DNA of 64,000 bases, taken from Macrobrachium rosenbergii. Its lineage: Eukaryota > Arthropoda > Malacostraca > Decapoda > Palaemonidae. Below are positions 1 through 14,942 of this stretch, in pieces (positions within the stretch are counted from its first letter, which is position 1; each line of letters starts with the position of its first letter). The stretch spans positions 12,957,662 through 13,021,661 of the forward strand of contig NC_089749.1 in assembly GCF_040412425.1 (NCBI RefSeq), read 5' to 3'. Both the position numbers and the translations under genes were made by a program. The notes beneath the pieces were generated by a model that had not been told where the DNA came from, did no database searches, and saw only the letters and a program-made list of their open reading frames with translations.

Positions 1-132
1 GGTTTTCCATTTTGAATAATAATGATAATGGTAATAATAATAATGATAATAATAATAATAGTAAGAAATGTGCTACCTTGCCAGTTATTCACTTGGCAAA
101 TAAACCCTTTTGAATAGAAATAGTGATTTTAC

Positions 133-190
<58 letters not shown>

Positions 191-288
191 ACAAAATGGA
201 ATTATTATTGTTGTTATTATTAAAAATGGAATACTATCCATAAAGTGTGGCAAGACATTTATTCATGTGACTGATTGGCAGTGTGCGT

Positions 289-327
<39 letters not shown>

Positions 328-353
328 TATAATAATAATCTTTATCTTGGCAG

Positions 354-495
354 ATCGAGAACACGATGGGCGAGAAGTTCGCTGTGCGAATCAACCGCCT
401 AGGCCTAATGACGAGGTTCGCCGAGCGGGCAGGACGAGTCTACGATTTCACGTACGACGACGATACCGGTCTCCTCATCGCCGCCACCTCCCCAA
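354..495 (+). CDS. Teneurin exon 1 of window (YD-repeat region)
   Basis: The acceptor is cttggcag and the donor is gtacgt. The exon enters in phase 0 and leaves in phase 1. It encodes [18 protein letters not shown] and continues to a YD unit, [16 protein letters not shown]. The last nucleotide joins the next exon to give a Ser codon. The Met at 366 is internal and not a start. Confidence 0.93.
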
Positions 496-1568
496 GTACG
501 TCGTTGCTCGTGGTATTTTTTTTTTTTTTTTTTTTTTGTTTTGACCTCAGTCGTTTTTGCTTTCAATTGTGATAATTTTTTTTTTTTTTTTTTTTTAGAC
601 CTAAGCAGTCGTTTTTATTTCTTTTAAATCATGATAATTTCTTCCAATGTTTTTGTTTTTAAGACAATCGTTTTTTATTTTTTTTTAAATTGTGATAAGT
701 TTTTTAATGTTTTTTTTAAGCAATCGTTTTCGTGCTTTTTTTTCAATTGTGATAAGTTGTTTTAATGTTTTTTTTTTTTTAGACTTAAGCAGTCGTTTTC
801 GATTTTCAATAAACGGTGTAATTTTTCAAGTTTTTCATTTTTCTTTAGACTTTAGCGGTCGTTTTTATTATTTTTTAAAAATTGTGACAAGTTTTTTAAT
901 TGACTTTTTATTGGAATAAGGTGGTTTTTTTTATTTATGGTTTATGTTAATGTTGTTGTAAATTAGGGCCTGCCATATTGCCAGCACGGGCTCTTGCCAC
1001 AAAAGCAGGCGGTAATTATTTGACTTGTATTTTTTTTTACCTGTGTTTTGTTTTGTATTGTGATTACCCTTCCGTATTTTATGTACGATTATTTTTTCTT
1101 TTCAGTAACAATTATTTTTGAAGGTTTTTTTTCAGTTATTGGCAAGTTGAATAATTCTGTGATTATCTTTTATATATTTTATTTATGTGTAATTAGGTGT
1201 TTTATTTGAGCTGTTTGATTGCTAATTTAACCTTCGGTCGTTTGGTTTGTTTATTGTAAACAGGTCAACAAAAAAGTTTTGAAAATATATAAAACTTCAG
1301 TAAAATTTTATACAGTTAATGATTTTGTTTATTTCTTGTAAGCATTTCCCATATTTAGGTGAATTGTATATTGAATGTAGACTTTTTTTTTAGATTTTAC
1401 ATTTCCAATTGTTGCTTTTGCAATTCACCTCCGTTTGATTTGATGTTAAATTTGACAGTTATTCATGAATGTATGCATTTGTGTTTTCTTAATTTTATAT
1501 AAGACAAATAACAAATGATATATGATTTTGTCATGAGTTAAATTCAGACGCACACAAATACTGAAGTT

Positions 1569-1629
<61 letters not shown>

Positions 1630-2109
1630 CATGTGTATGTGTATATATACTGTGTATGTGTGTGTGCCTGTGTGTACAATATATAAAATATAAAACTTAC
1701 TCCCTCCTTCCAGGTCGGTTAACCTACGTGTACGAATACGAGAACACGGGCAGGATAAAGACAGTGGTGGCACCCACCGGCACCCGCGTGGGCGTCGACT
1801 CCTGGATGGGCGGCGAAGGGATGCACAGAAGCCTCAGCGTGGGCGTGGGCGGAAGCCATGGCGAACAGAGGACGCATATTCTGACTCTCACCAGCAATAC
1901 GAAGGCTGTGTTCACCCAAGGTATGTTTTGTTATACTTACGTATATACATATGTATACATACGTATATGTGTATATATATATATACATATATATAAAACA
2001 ATAGTTCCACTGAGCATTACTGCTTATGGTATGCGTGCAACTCAGTTGCCACAGCTGAACTGAATGGTTGTTTGTTTCTCCCAAATGGGTGACCATCATA
2101 CTTAGGCCT

Positions 2110-2196
<87 letters not shown>

Positions 2197-2683
2197 GCAC
2201 ATGTATTGAATCGCCAGTTTCCATCGATTTTCAATTCTTTCTGTCGTATTATGAAAAAAATTAAAATAACTGGTGAAAGTAGAAGAAAGGGGGAAAGAGA
2301 TTTTTAAAGAAAGCTACCATCCCATGATCTCAGTATCCGGCTCATGGCCAGTAAATAGAAAACCAGGAAGGTAGGAGGATTAGAGAGAGAGAGAGAGAGA
2401 GAGAGAGTTCCGGAAAAGGTATAGTTGATTAGGAGAAGAGGAGAAAGGCTTCTGTTCTTTTGTTTGGGGGTGGGTGGGGTGGGGTGGGGTGGGGAGGGTA
2501 GAAGAACTGCCATTATGCTTGCCTAACGGAAGAGAAGAGGAGAAGTTTCTTCCGAACTCGGACGGGGAGAAAGGAAGGCTCAGGTATTGGTCTTTGTTGA
2601 TAAGTTTGCGTTTAGTGTGCTTGTGTTTATGCAAGCATGCGTGCGTACGCATACATACGCACACATACACACGTGTATATATA

Positions 2684-2767
<84 letters not shown>

Positions 2768-4012
2768 TATATTTATTTATATATACAGTATATACACCTA
2801 CACAGTTATACATAAAACACGAACCTTTCCTTCAAGCATTTATTCTGTAGAAAACACAACGCTTCCCTTACTCAGAACGTCCTGACTTTTCAGCGTGATA
2901 GCCGTTGCCATCCTACTGGGAAATCAGAAAGATATAAAGCTGTTTTATTTGCCATCTTAATGTCACGCCAAGGTATAGGTTTTATCTTGCCAAAGTGTAA
3001 GATAGAGCTCTTCCTGATTATGGCTTCAGAAATCTGGCCTTGCAATAAAACCTGTGTCGGTCATACGAGAAAGGTATTTTTGTTTTTTAATAACATGTAG
3101 TTTCTCCCTTTTACTGTCACTTATTGGCCGTTGAGATGAATTGTTTGTATAGTATATTTTGAGTGGAAAGTGTTACCAAAAAGTCGTTGATTTGTATTCA
3201 ACATGTTTGTGATGCTTTTGCAATAAGTTGCGGTTCTGTGTTATGGAATGGAATATAGAGTATGTGCCAGAGGCCAAGCACTGGGCCCTATAAGGCCATT
3301 CAGCGCTGGAAAGGAAATTGAGAGTAGGCAGGTTTGACAGGTGTAACAAGAGGAAAACCTCAAAGCAGTTGCACTGTGAAGTAATTGTTAGGAGAGGGGT
3401 GGATAGCAAGATGAAAGAAAGATAATATGAATGGAGGTACAGTAAAAAGAATTAAAAGGGTTGTAGCTAGGGGCACTATCCTCCTGTAGGGACGCGTGTT
3501 CATGACAGTTGTGCTGCAGAGTGGACATGCCCTCAGGCTCGCATAAACCCTCAGCACCTGCGTTTTAAATCCTGCCTCCCGCAGACATCCACCAACTGGA
3601 AACGGATTTAGCATTTCAGAAGGTAAATTTGACTGGACGAGCCTCCCCAAACTACAGCACATCCGCCTCCGAGTGCAGTGACATAGGATTCGCATCCTGT
3701 TCCAATTGTCAGCGATGAATAGTGCAGTGAAAAAGAAGACGTCGAATGCCTACCTCATGGAAAGTGCATGTTTGCAAGATTTAACTTTCTGCCGGGTACC
3801 CCGAGAGTGTTGCCCCACCTCACTCGTTTCTCCCGTCATTTTTGATTCACGGGTGAACTTTGCGGGTTTATTTTCGATTTCTTCTTCTTCTTCTTCTTCT
3901 TCTTCTTCCGGGAACGCCCTTTTTAGGCTGTGTTATTATTATTATTCCGTTCATGTGGAACAAGCCCACCAAAGGGGCCACTGACTTGAAATTCAAGCTT
4001 CCAAAGAGTATG

Positions 4013-4078
<66 letters not shown>

Positions 4079-4262
4079 TAGATGAACCTATTCATATGGA
4101 ACAAACCCACTAGGGCCACTGACTTGAAATTCAAGCTTCAAAGAGCTATGGTTATTATTATTATTATTATTATATTATTATTGTGTGTGTATGTATATTA
4201 TTCATTAGATGAAAACCATTCATATGGAACAAGCCTACTAAGGGCCAAGCTTCCAAATTATG

Positions 4263-4343
<81 letters not shown>

Positions 4344-7300
4344 CAGATGAAACCTAATCTTATGGAACAATCCCACCAAAGGAGCCATTGACTTGAAATT
4401 AAAGCTTCCAAATAATATGGTCTTCATTAGGAGGAAATAAGAGGAAGTAAAGGGAAATACAAAAAGAAGAGATCCCACTTATTAAAAAAGAAAAAAAAAA
4501 TTAACAAGTAGATAAACAGATAAAATGTATTAAAATGCATGAAGAATAGCATAGGGTAGCAACGCATTGCATTTTCGCTTGAACTTCCGCAACATATATA
4601 GCGAAGGGAAGATCTAAGATTCATTTTCTCGTAAGGGTGAAGTGTTTGTTGATTGATGCCCATTAAAAGGTAAACTGTCAACTCCACAGATAGACTGACA
4701 GACAGACAGACACCTTGTCAGAAGGCAAGGCGAAATTTACTGTACTTGTCAAGAGCTCCGACAGGGCAGTTGCCTCTTTTTAAAGGCTGACATTAACAGA
4801 GGAAAATAATTATAAATTGCTCATGGTTATAGAACAGAATATAGGACCTATGAGGTCATTTAGCACTGAAATGAAAATTGACAGTAAAAAAGGTTTGAAA
4901 GGTGTAATAGGAGGAAAACTTCGCAGTTGCACCATGAAACAATTGTTAGGAGAAGGTGGAAAGTAAGATAGAAGAAAGAGATTATGAACGGAGGTACAGT
5001 AAAAGGAATGAAAGGGGATGCAGCTAGGATCCGAGGGACGCTGCAAAGAACCTTAAGTGATGTCTACAGTGCACCTGACGGCACTAACCCCCTACGTGGT
5101 TGCTCCGGTTATGGTACTAACACTTGAAAAATAACTTCAAATTAAATTTTGGTGGAACGAGTTCAGTCATCATGTTGTTTTAGAATAAGCTTCTAAAGCA
5201 GCCCCTAAAACAGTCATTTAAAGTTGGATGTGAACGGGAAGGCCTTCTGTTATTTATTTTTCAATTAGTGTAGAAAAAGGAAGTCTCTGTTGGTGTGACG
5301 TGTTCAGTCTTAAAATCTGACTGATAGGACCTCCATTATTATTCTGCCTAATCTTTTCCTAAGTCAAGTAGAGAAGAGACATTCCGTTTCGGTTTTTTAC
5401 TGCCTTCAAGAGTCTTTTACACCTTTACTTTCATACTTCCTCCTTTATATCGCTTTAGCGAGGTCTGGGTTAGGTCAGATAGTCTTTCCCCACACACACA
5501 ATATTCTGTTTCTGGTTTTTTACTTCCTTCAAGAGTCTTTACATCTTTACTTTCATACTTATCTCGTTTCAGCGAGGTCTGGGTTAGGTCAGGATAGCAT
5601 ACGAACCCCCACCCCTCCCACCCCACACACACACACCTGTCTGTATTATCAAAGGAAGAATTACAAGGCCTATACCTCACCATATTATGATCATGGTCAG
5701 TATACTGTACAAATGATTTTGTGGTATATATATTTTGATAGTCGAGATATGCTGTATGTGTTCGAACACACATACAGTTTCCAGTATATATGCTTGTCCA
5801 CACACAAACACAAACGCACAAACCCGCACAAACTCACGACACAAGCCAGTAAAATGAGAGCGAAAGGGGAAACGAACTCGCAAATGACTTCAAAAATGTG
5901 ACGCGCATAATTGAGTTCCTTCGGGAACCGTTTTCTCTATTCTCTCTCTCTCTCTTTTTTTATTCATTATAATTATCTCCTCGGCGGTGAAAAGTTGGCG
6001 AAAAATCACCTCTCCTTTTTTTTGTGGGGGGGAGGGGAGGGGAAAGGGAGGGGGTTGTTGAAATAGTGAAATAGGCTTTGGCATCCAAGGTCAAAGTTTA
6101 TAACCTAATGTAACGTCGCATTGACAGTTCTTTTATGATTTGGATATTTTTTTTTTTTGAGTTTTTGTTTTTATTATTATGTTTTTTTTTTTTGGCGGCA
6201 GAATCGTCCTGGAATTTGTTCATCCGGTAATTTGGTTTAACTAACTTAATTTCGATTCCGAAAATATTTTAATGTGGGGGAAAGAGGTTTTGATTAAGTT
6301 TGTGATTTGATGTTTTTTTTTCTTTATTTTGATATATAATCAGATACTTATCTTTGTTTATTTTAACCTGATCGTTGTAAGTTGCAGAAATCTTTACAGT
6401 AATTAAATTAGCCTATAATATTTAATGGTGTTAATACATCAAGTTAGCCATAACGGCTTTCAAAATACGTGGTCGGGCAACATGGCTACCTTACATCTAT
6501 CCCAGGTTCGTTAAGAGAGAGAGAGAGAGAGAGAGAGACTGTATCCTTTGTATAGTCATAGGACTATTCAGGACTAGGTACTTGTATGGCAGTATATTGC
6601 TTAAAAGCCCTTGTTATAGAGCGCAGGACCTGTGCTAGATTCCCCGTTCCTTGGTGATTGCATTGCGGGAACGTTGTTTCGAAAACCATGGTAATAAGTG
6701 TGTTTTGTGTTATTGAATCACTGTCCCATTTCAATAGAGGGCGACAGTAGAGATCTTAGCCATATGAACTTGTGGCTGAGAGCACCATTGTGAATTATCT
6801 CCACGCTTTGTTTTCTCTTGTTATATTCTCTTTTAAGAGGCTATTTTTAAACTCACGTCTTCCTTGTCTTTTATATCTTCTTACTAAGCTAGATTACGAC
6901 ATTGAGTTGCCTTCCCCGTTGGCCTCTGTTTATGAAAAGAAAGAAAACAAAAACATCTCATGACCTTGTATCAGTCCCTTCGGGCCCTAGCTGCAACCCC
7001 TTTTATTCCTTTTACTGTACCTCCGTTCATAATCTTTCTTTCTTCTTACTTCCCACCCTCTCCTAACAATTGATTCATAGTGCAACTGCTTTGAGGTTTT
7101 CCTCGTGTTACGCCTTTCAAACCTGTTTTACTGTCAATTTCAGTTTCAGCGCTGAATGACCCCATTGGTCCTAGAGCTTTGCTTGTGCCAAAATCCTATA
7201 TTCTGTTCTGTGTATTCTATATTATGTATCAATCTGCGGAGTGGCGAGTGGGACGTGTACTTTCCAGGAAAAGACTGGAACGTGTACTTTCCAGGAAAAG

Positions 7301-8536
7301 ACTGGAACGTGTACTTTCCAGGAAAAGACTGGAACGTGTACTTTCCAGGAAAAGACTGGAATGTGTACTTTCCAGGAAAAGACTGGAATGTGTGCTTTCC
7401 AGGAAAAGACTGGAACGCGTACTTTCCAGGAAAAGACTAGAACATGTACTTTTCAGGAAAAGACTGGAACGTGTACTTTCCAGGAAAAGACTGGAATGCA
7501 TACTTTCCAGGAAAAGACTGGAACATGTACTTTCCAGGAAAAGACTGGAACGTGTACTTTCCAGGAAAAGACTGGAATGTGTACTTTCCACTAAAAGACT
7601 GGAATGAGTACTTTCCAGGAAAAGACTGGAACGCATACTTTCCAGGAAAAGACTGAAATGTGTACTTTCCGGGAAAAGACTGGAACACATACTTTCCAGG
7701 AAAAGACTGAAACGTGCACTTTCCGGGAAAAGACTGGAATGTGTACTTTCCAGGAAAAGACTGGAACGCGTACTTTTCAGGAAAAGACTGGAACGCGTAC
7801 TTTTCAGGAAAAGACTGGAATGCGTACTTTTCAGGAAAAGACTGGAATGTGTACTTTCCAGGAAAAGACTGGAACGTGTACTTTCCAGGAAAAGACTGGA
7901 CCTATTAAATTGTTGAACTATTCCGAGGGAGAACTTGACCATGTATTCTTATAAGCCTAGAGTAAGGTTACTTGTGCACCGAATACGTTATTTATGCGCC
8001 TTCAATTATTCAAGAGAACTCGAAGGTAACGTTACGTATAATCTCGGTAATTGCTTAAATGCTGAATTATTCTTGTAAACATGGAGCAGTTTACTGTGGT
8101 GCGCCCTGAACGAATAATTCATCCCCCAATAATTCGTTTTGGATAAGTTTTGTGGATGAATTATTGAAATTCCATATAACCCTTTAATTCTGATGATGAT
8201 AAGAAAACCGAGTGTGCTTATGGGGGAATGTACTGAATTATACGAAGTGGTCTTTCTTAGCTTCTATTGGAAAGAAGAAGGAAAATAACTTACCAATTTT
8301 TCTTCCCCTTCCTACCTTCTTCCCTTCCCCCTGATGACCGGGGAGGGAGAGAGAGGGAGTTGGGGAGGGGGAGACCGTTGCAACAACGTCATTATTCTTG
8401 TAGAATGTTTCTTGATGGAGTATTTTATGCTTCCGGCAAATGCAATTTTAGTTCATAAGGCATCTTTACAACTTATTTTATGGGGGCCACCAATCGCGGT
8501 TACGACCGACTGTTTAGGATGCGCACTGAGGTGAAG

Positions 8537-8578
<42 letters not shown>

Positions 8579-10838
8579 GGAGGGGGGAGGGGAGGAGGGA
8601 AGAGGAAACCCACCGACAGACGCAGACAAGGTAGGGGGGACAGATAGGGATTGGTTAGTTGACAAGATAGACTGACAGACTGACAGGAAATGTTTAACAG
8701 ACGCGGACAGAAGGACAAACGGACAAGGAATGTTTGTCAGACACAGACAGACAAACGGACTGACAGGGAATGGTTGACAGACAAAGACATGCGGACTGAC
8801 AGGGATTGGTTGACAGGTACAGACAAGACTGACGGACTGACGGGAGTGCTTTGTCAGACACAGGCAAGACTGACGGACTGACAGGGATTGCTTGACAGAT
8901 ACAGACAAGACTGACGGACTGACAGGGATTGCTTGACAGATACAGACAAGACTGACGGACTGACAGGGATTGCTTGACAGATACAGACAAGACTGACGGA
9001 CTGACAGGGATTGGTTGACAGGTACAGACAAGACTGACGGACTGACAGGGATTGCTTGACAGACATAGGCAAGACTGACGGACTGGCAGGGATTGGTTGA
9101 CAGATACAGACAAGACTGACGGACTGACAGGGATTGGTTGACAGATACAGACAAGACTGACGGACTGACAGGGATTGCTTGTCAGACACAGGCAAGACTG
9201 ACGGACTTACAGGGATTGCTTGTCAGACACAGACAAGACTGACGGACTGACAGGGATTGCTTGTCAGATACAGACAAGACTGACGGACTGACAGGGATTG
9301 CTTGTCAGACACAAACAAGACTGACGGACTGACAGGGATTGCTTGACAGATACAGACAAAGCTGGTGGACTAACAGGCAATGGTTAACAGACACAGATAG
9401 ACATAATTTAAATTGAAAGTAAATTTCCATATGTAAGGCGCCTTCTTGTCATGAGTAACTTCAGAAAATGTGTACCCTTATGGACAAGTGTGTAGCCTAC
9501 TTTGTACTGGATGAGATTGTAAACCTTCTTGAAATTTTGTTACTTCTGTGTTACGAGGGTATACGCATGCGCGTTCATTCCTCAGAGGTATAGCAAGTTG
9601 GAAATAGGAGTTGGAATTTCCCAACGTCTTTGCTCTTATCAATTATACATCTTAGAATCTGTCTAATTATTTACTTCATCAGGTAATAATAATAATAATA
9701 ATAATAATAATCCTGCGTAGAATGATCATTTAATCTTGATGACTGAATTCAAAGTTTAGTCGAGCTATAAATAGTAGAGAGAGAGAGAGAGTAAGAGGAT
9801 ACAGGAAGCGAGAGAGAAAAAGAGAAGCCGGGTAGCTATAGGAAGTATGCTATAATAGTGAACAGAAACGCCAGCCGTGATTGAGAGAGAGAGAGAGAGG
9901 AATGGCCGACGCCCCCTTTCCCCTCCCGCTTCGCCATCCTTCAAATCAACTGGGATTTTTGGGCAATTTCCTGGGAATGGCCTTCACTAACTCCCATCAT
10001 TTCATCATGCAAGCCCTTTTTTTTTTCTAAGGCTTGGGGAGGAACCTAGGGCCTCGAGAAAGAGATTTTAGGTGGTATGTGTATGTGAGGATGAAGATGT
10101 TTGTGTGTGTTTGTGTTTTGTGTTGTACGTGTGTATTGGGTGTTTGCATTTTACGAAAAAAAAATCTTCATGACATTTACCTGGTTAGAGAGAGAGAGAG
10201 AGAAAGAGAGAATCTTCATCCTCGTAAAGATTTACCTTATAAGGTGTTCCACCGAGTGGGGGGTAAAAGGTTGCTTGCTTGAGGCGTTAACTTGAGAGAG
10301 AGAGAGAAAGAGAGAGAGTTCATCCTCATGAAGTTTTACCTGCTTAGACGTTCCACCGAGTAAGGTATAAAAGATTGCCTGCTTAAGGTCCTGACCTGAG
10401 AGAGAGAGAGAGAATCTTCATCCTTATGAAGATTTACCTGGTTAGGTGTTCCACCGAGTGGGATATAAAAGATTGCTTGCTCGAGGCCTTGACTTGAAAG
10501 AGAGAGAGAGAGAGAGAGAGAGTCAAGATGTGAAAAGGAGGAGTTTTAGTAACTCCACAAATCAAAAGAATATTGTAACCTTCCGCCACTTTTAGTTTCA
10601 CAATCCGACCACCTTCCTCCCTTGTATTGATAAGTCCATCAAATGCACTTTTTTTAATGATATTTTGGAAAATGGAGGGACTTCGAGCTTTTGGGAACCA
10701 TATACAGAATTTTCGTGCCTCCAGACTTCGTAACTTCCGCTGTTTGACTGATTTTATTGAGAGAGAGAGAGAGAGAGAATCAGGTTTTAATATGACTTTC
10801 GACTACGTAACGATTCTGTTACTCGTTTAAAAACTGGA

Positions 10839-10869
<31 letters not shown>

Positions 10870-11352
10870 TGGAAGTCCCCCATTCAGACCCATTTTACGA
10901 TACTTTTTAGTAGTTTGCAGCGAACTCCCCCCATTCCTGATGAGCGAGGATGAAAAAGAAAAGAAAAAAATGATTGAAATTTCACTAGGCTTAGCCAGAA
11001 GGCCCCATAACCATTGATTTTCTCTCATAATTTAGCTAACTTTCAGTGGACTAACTTTCTCTCAGTCGCCCCCCAACCCCCCACCCTCTCATTTTGGGGG
11101 CCTTTTGGCTGTTACTGACTCACGGTTAGGATTCGTCTTCATAGAGAGGAAAGTAGTATCTAAAAGCCTTAGGCTTAGAGAAAGAGAGATAATTTTCTTG
11201 TGAAACTGTGGAGTCAGTTGAAATGACACGCACTTGTGTTGATTTCGAAATGTTCAGTTTCAGTAATTCGTGTAGAGGTAATAATTAAATTTTATAATTA
11301 AAGCTTATTGGGTGGTTTGGATTAGCTTGAAATCTGTCATTATATGTTTCAT

Positions 11353-11406
<54 letters not shown>

Positions 11407-12650
11407 CAGATTAACATGGACCGAAAAAAAATAATATATATATATATATATTGGATTTTCAGATAACATGATAAAAAAATAATGGAAACTAAACATGATA
11501 ATGTTTACGTTAACCATACAAACATGTGCAGGCATCGTACATATATGACACCTCTCTCATTGTTTCTAATAACGTTCCATCGATATATTATCGTCTTTAC
11601 TTTAGAAAACCCTTATTTACTGTAATAACGATCCCAGACTGTCAGCTTTCCTGTGATGGTTGAGATTCAACGTCAAAGAGGAAGTAGGAAGATGGAAATC
11701 CCCGTTTTATAATGATAGAGATAAAATCTCTCTCTCGCCATAGTAGAGAAGGAATCTCCCATCTATTATGATATGAGGTAAATGTAGAGATGGAGAAGCA
11801 TTTTTCCCCCCTCAGATTGAGAAGAAACTCTTCCTTTCCCTGTCAAATAGTGAAAGGACCTTTTAGCAACCAGGTTCTTTTCCCAGGTAGAGAGGATCTC
11901 CTTCCAGCTCTCTTCTCTCTCCTCCTCCAGGCAGAAACTCTCTCTTCTCTCTCTCTCTCTCTAGAAACTCTCTCTCTCTCTCTCTCTCTCTCTTTCCAAG
12001 ATAAAAAGGGGAGCCGTCCTCCCCAATAGGGGTGAAAGCCCCCCTAGGCATTCGGAGCCGTGTTTGAGGCTTCTGCTTTATCCGCCTATCATTCTCTTTT
12101 TATTTTCTCTCTTGTTTTATATGCCATTTCTTTTCGTTATCATCAAGCTGTTTTTACTTGTAATATTGAGTTTTAGTTTTCAGTCAAAGAAAACTATTGT
12201 GCCGGCTTTGTCTGTCCGCCCTCAGATCTTAAAAACTACCGAGGCTAGAGGGCTGCAAATTGGTATGTTGATCATCCACTCTTCAATCACCAAACATACC
12301 AAAATTGCAGCCCTCTAGCCTCTGTTTTTATTTTATTTAGGTTAATTAGTCATAATAGTGCTTCTGGCAACTATATAGGATAGGCCAACACCTGGCCGTG
12401 GTTCAAGTTCATGGACCCCGCCTATTCAGCATTATACTGAGACCACCAAAAGATAGATCTATTTTAGGTGGGCTTGATTATAAGCAAGCGGCTGTACAGA
12501 GGTTCAATTGCGCTGAAGAAACTCCGGCGCATATTATACTTGTTTTATTCTTGTCCTTCGGCTTGAGATAAACCATATTTCTTCAGGTTTATCGTTACTT
12601 TCATTTCCCATTCCCAACGTTATTTCACCTTTCCCTTCTTCCTCCCTCGG

Positions 12651-12691
<41 letters not shown>

Positions 12692-14632
12692 CCTTTCCCC
12701 TCATTAACGTCTCCATTCCTTTGACCCTCACTTTTCCCCATTTTTAACAACCGGTCTCTTCTCCCCTTCCCATTTTACCTTTACATTTCCGTGCTGCATT
12801 TTCCCCTCTATTACTACCTCCTCCTCCTCCTCCTCCTCCTCCTCCCCTCATTCTCTTTCTTTGCCTCTACTACCAACACTTCCCTCCTCCTCCTCCTCCA
12901 CCCCCCTCTCCTCATCTTCCCTCATTCTCCTCCTATTCCCTCTACCACCTCCTCCTCCCCTCCTCCTCCTCCTCCTCCTCCTCCTCCTCCTCCTCATTCT
13001 CTTTATTCCCCTCTACCACCACCTCCTCCTCCTCCCCTCCCCTCTCCTCCTCCTCCTCCTCCTCCCTCCTCCTCCTCCTCCTCCCTCCTCCTCATTCTCA
13101 TCTGATGGAAATGGCGAGATCTTGAGATTTCAGATTCCATTCGGTTGATTGACGCATCCGCTAAGATAATATTCTAATGGGAGGGAAACCTGTTTGATTG
13201 GGCCCCGGGCTATGGCCACGGGAGAAGAAGAAGAAGAAGAAGAAGAAGAAGAAGAGGGTTGATGAGAAGGAGTAGTAGGAGGTCAGAAAGATTTGAGAAA
13301 TAACAGATGCCTAAAGAAGTGAGAATTCATATTGGATAAACGTAAGCGGTTAAAAAGGTTCGACCTGAAGAAGAAGAAGAAGAAGAAAGAGTGATATAAA
13401 GTACCTAGATGGGAATTATAGGATATATATAATATCGTTCAAAAGATATGGTAATCCTCGCATTAGAGCAGCGCAAGTAATTAGAAAAAAATCGATGGAA
13501 TAAAGCAGGCATTTGAAGAAAGCCGGAATCATCAGAGATTTTTAATGCGCCGCCGCCGGTTGGATGATGTTATTAAGACGAATTGTGAAGCTGAAACGTT
13601 GTCGATAAGTGGAATTAGTTCTTTTACTTATTCTTCCTGTTTTCGTAGGAGCGAGTTCGTATTTTACTCACGCATGTATACACACACATGTATATGTATA
13701 TGTAGAAAGAGAGAGAGAGAATTATAGAACTTCCGTCTTCCGTTCTTTAAGCCGAAGTACTAATAATGTGTTGATTTAAAAGATAATACCAGTTTAAAGT
13801 AAGCAATGTAGGTTCACCGTATACATTGTTAAACAAAGTTAATGAAGTGCCGAAATCAGTTACTGAATTATTTTCGTACGGTTATCTTTAGACCCAGGAT
13901 GTGGTGTATATAAATTTTGACCTGTGTATCAGAATTATAAATTTTAAATTAGTAATTTGATTTTTTAGATTTTTTTTATAGATTTTTCATTTCATGTCAT
14001 TATGGGATTGTGAGAAGGGGTCCTACTCTGCTGAAATCCGAAAAAAATCGGAAGTTGCGTCATTTGATTAATCATCGGACTGAGGGGGAGAATAGATATC
14101 ATTAGACCCAGTTTATTAATTTTCACCAGTGTCTTATATAAGTTTTAAATTGTGAAAGGTTAGTTTTGTATTTTAGACTCATTTATTTACAGATTTTTCA
14201 TTTCATTATGGGATTATGAGAAGGGGTCCTAACTCTGCTGAAATCCGAAAATATTCCGAGGTTGCATCACGTGATCGCTCATCGGACTGAGGGGAAGAAT
14301 AGAGACAATTGACGTTTCTTAGTCAAAGCTTCTTTTCTCTCAGATTGAACGTGGGCCCGACTTTCAGTTCTTAATTATTCTATTTTTTTCTTTGCCTCGT
14401 CGCCATCTTCATTTCTTTGATGAACTTGGATTCATTTCCGAGCCGTGGCTCAAACAATGAGGACTTCTTTTGATGAATAACCGGTCGACTGGTTCGAAGC
14501 TTCACTTTTCTTTCAGACATTCAGACATCACGCTGGAGTGGATGCGTGAGTCTTCGAAGTCTGGCTGTAGTGTTTTTGGTAATTTTTATTTTATTGTGTT
14601 TTATTTAAAGGTGTCTTGCTTTTTACAACAGC

Positions 14633-14673
<41 letters not shown>

Positions 14674-14751
14674 TATCCCTTAATTTTTTCTTCAAATCCA
14701 GTTCATAAAAAATGTGATATGAAAAAGGTGTTTTTCTTGTACGTAGTCACC

Positions 14752-14809
<58 letters not shown>

Positions 14810-14910
14810 CTGCATTTTCCATTAATGATCCCAAATTTTTCTTATCCAATCCAGTTTCAAAAACTATGTGATATGAACAGGTGACTTTACGTTCACGTAT
14901 GCAATTATAT

Positions 14911-14942
<32 letters not shown>

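Noticed and set aside
123..332. Poly-Leu and poly-Asn ORFs, also at 3860-4478
   Set aside because: Translations of (ATT)n/(AAT)n arrays.
1719..2202. Long ORFs rich in Tyr-Ile or Ile-Tyr (also at 2580-2885, 11305-11535, 15888-16073, 18026-18445, 19084-19302, 43909-44166)
   Set aside because: They are translations of (TA)n microsatellites, open on both strands, with no conserved sequence.
7229..7954. ORFs of up to 237 codons with a nine-residue repeat ([18 protein letters not shown])
   Set aside because: By-product of the 27-bp minisatellite; open in several frames at once, no start context or splice support.
8453..9195. Minus-strand ORFs with repeated [12 protein letters not shown]
   Set aside because: By-product of the 41-bp minisatellite. 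The same DNA is open in three minus frames because 41 is not a multiple of three.
7250..9405. Possible CRISPR array (regular repeats)
   Set aside because: There are no unique spacers between repeats, units are contiguous, and the sequence is a eukaryotic nuclear genome.
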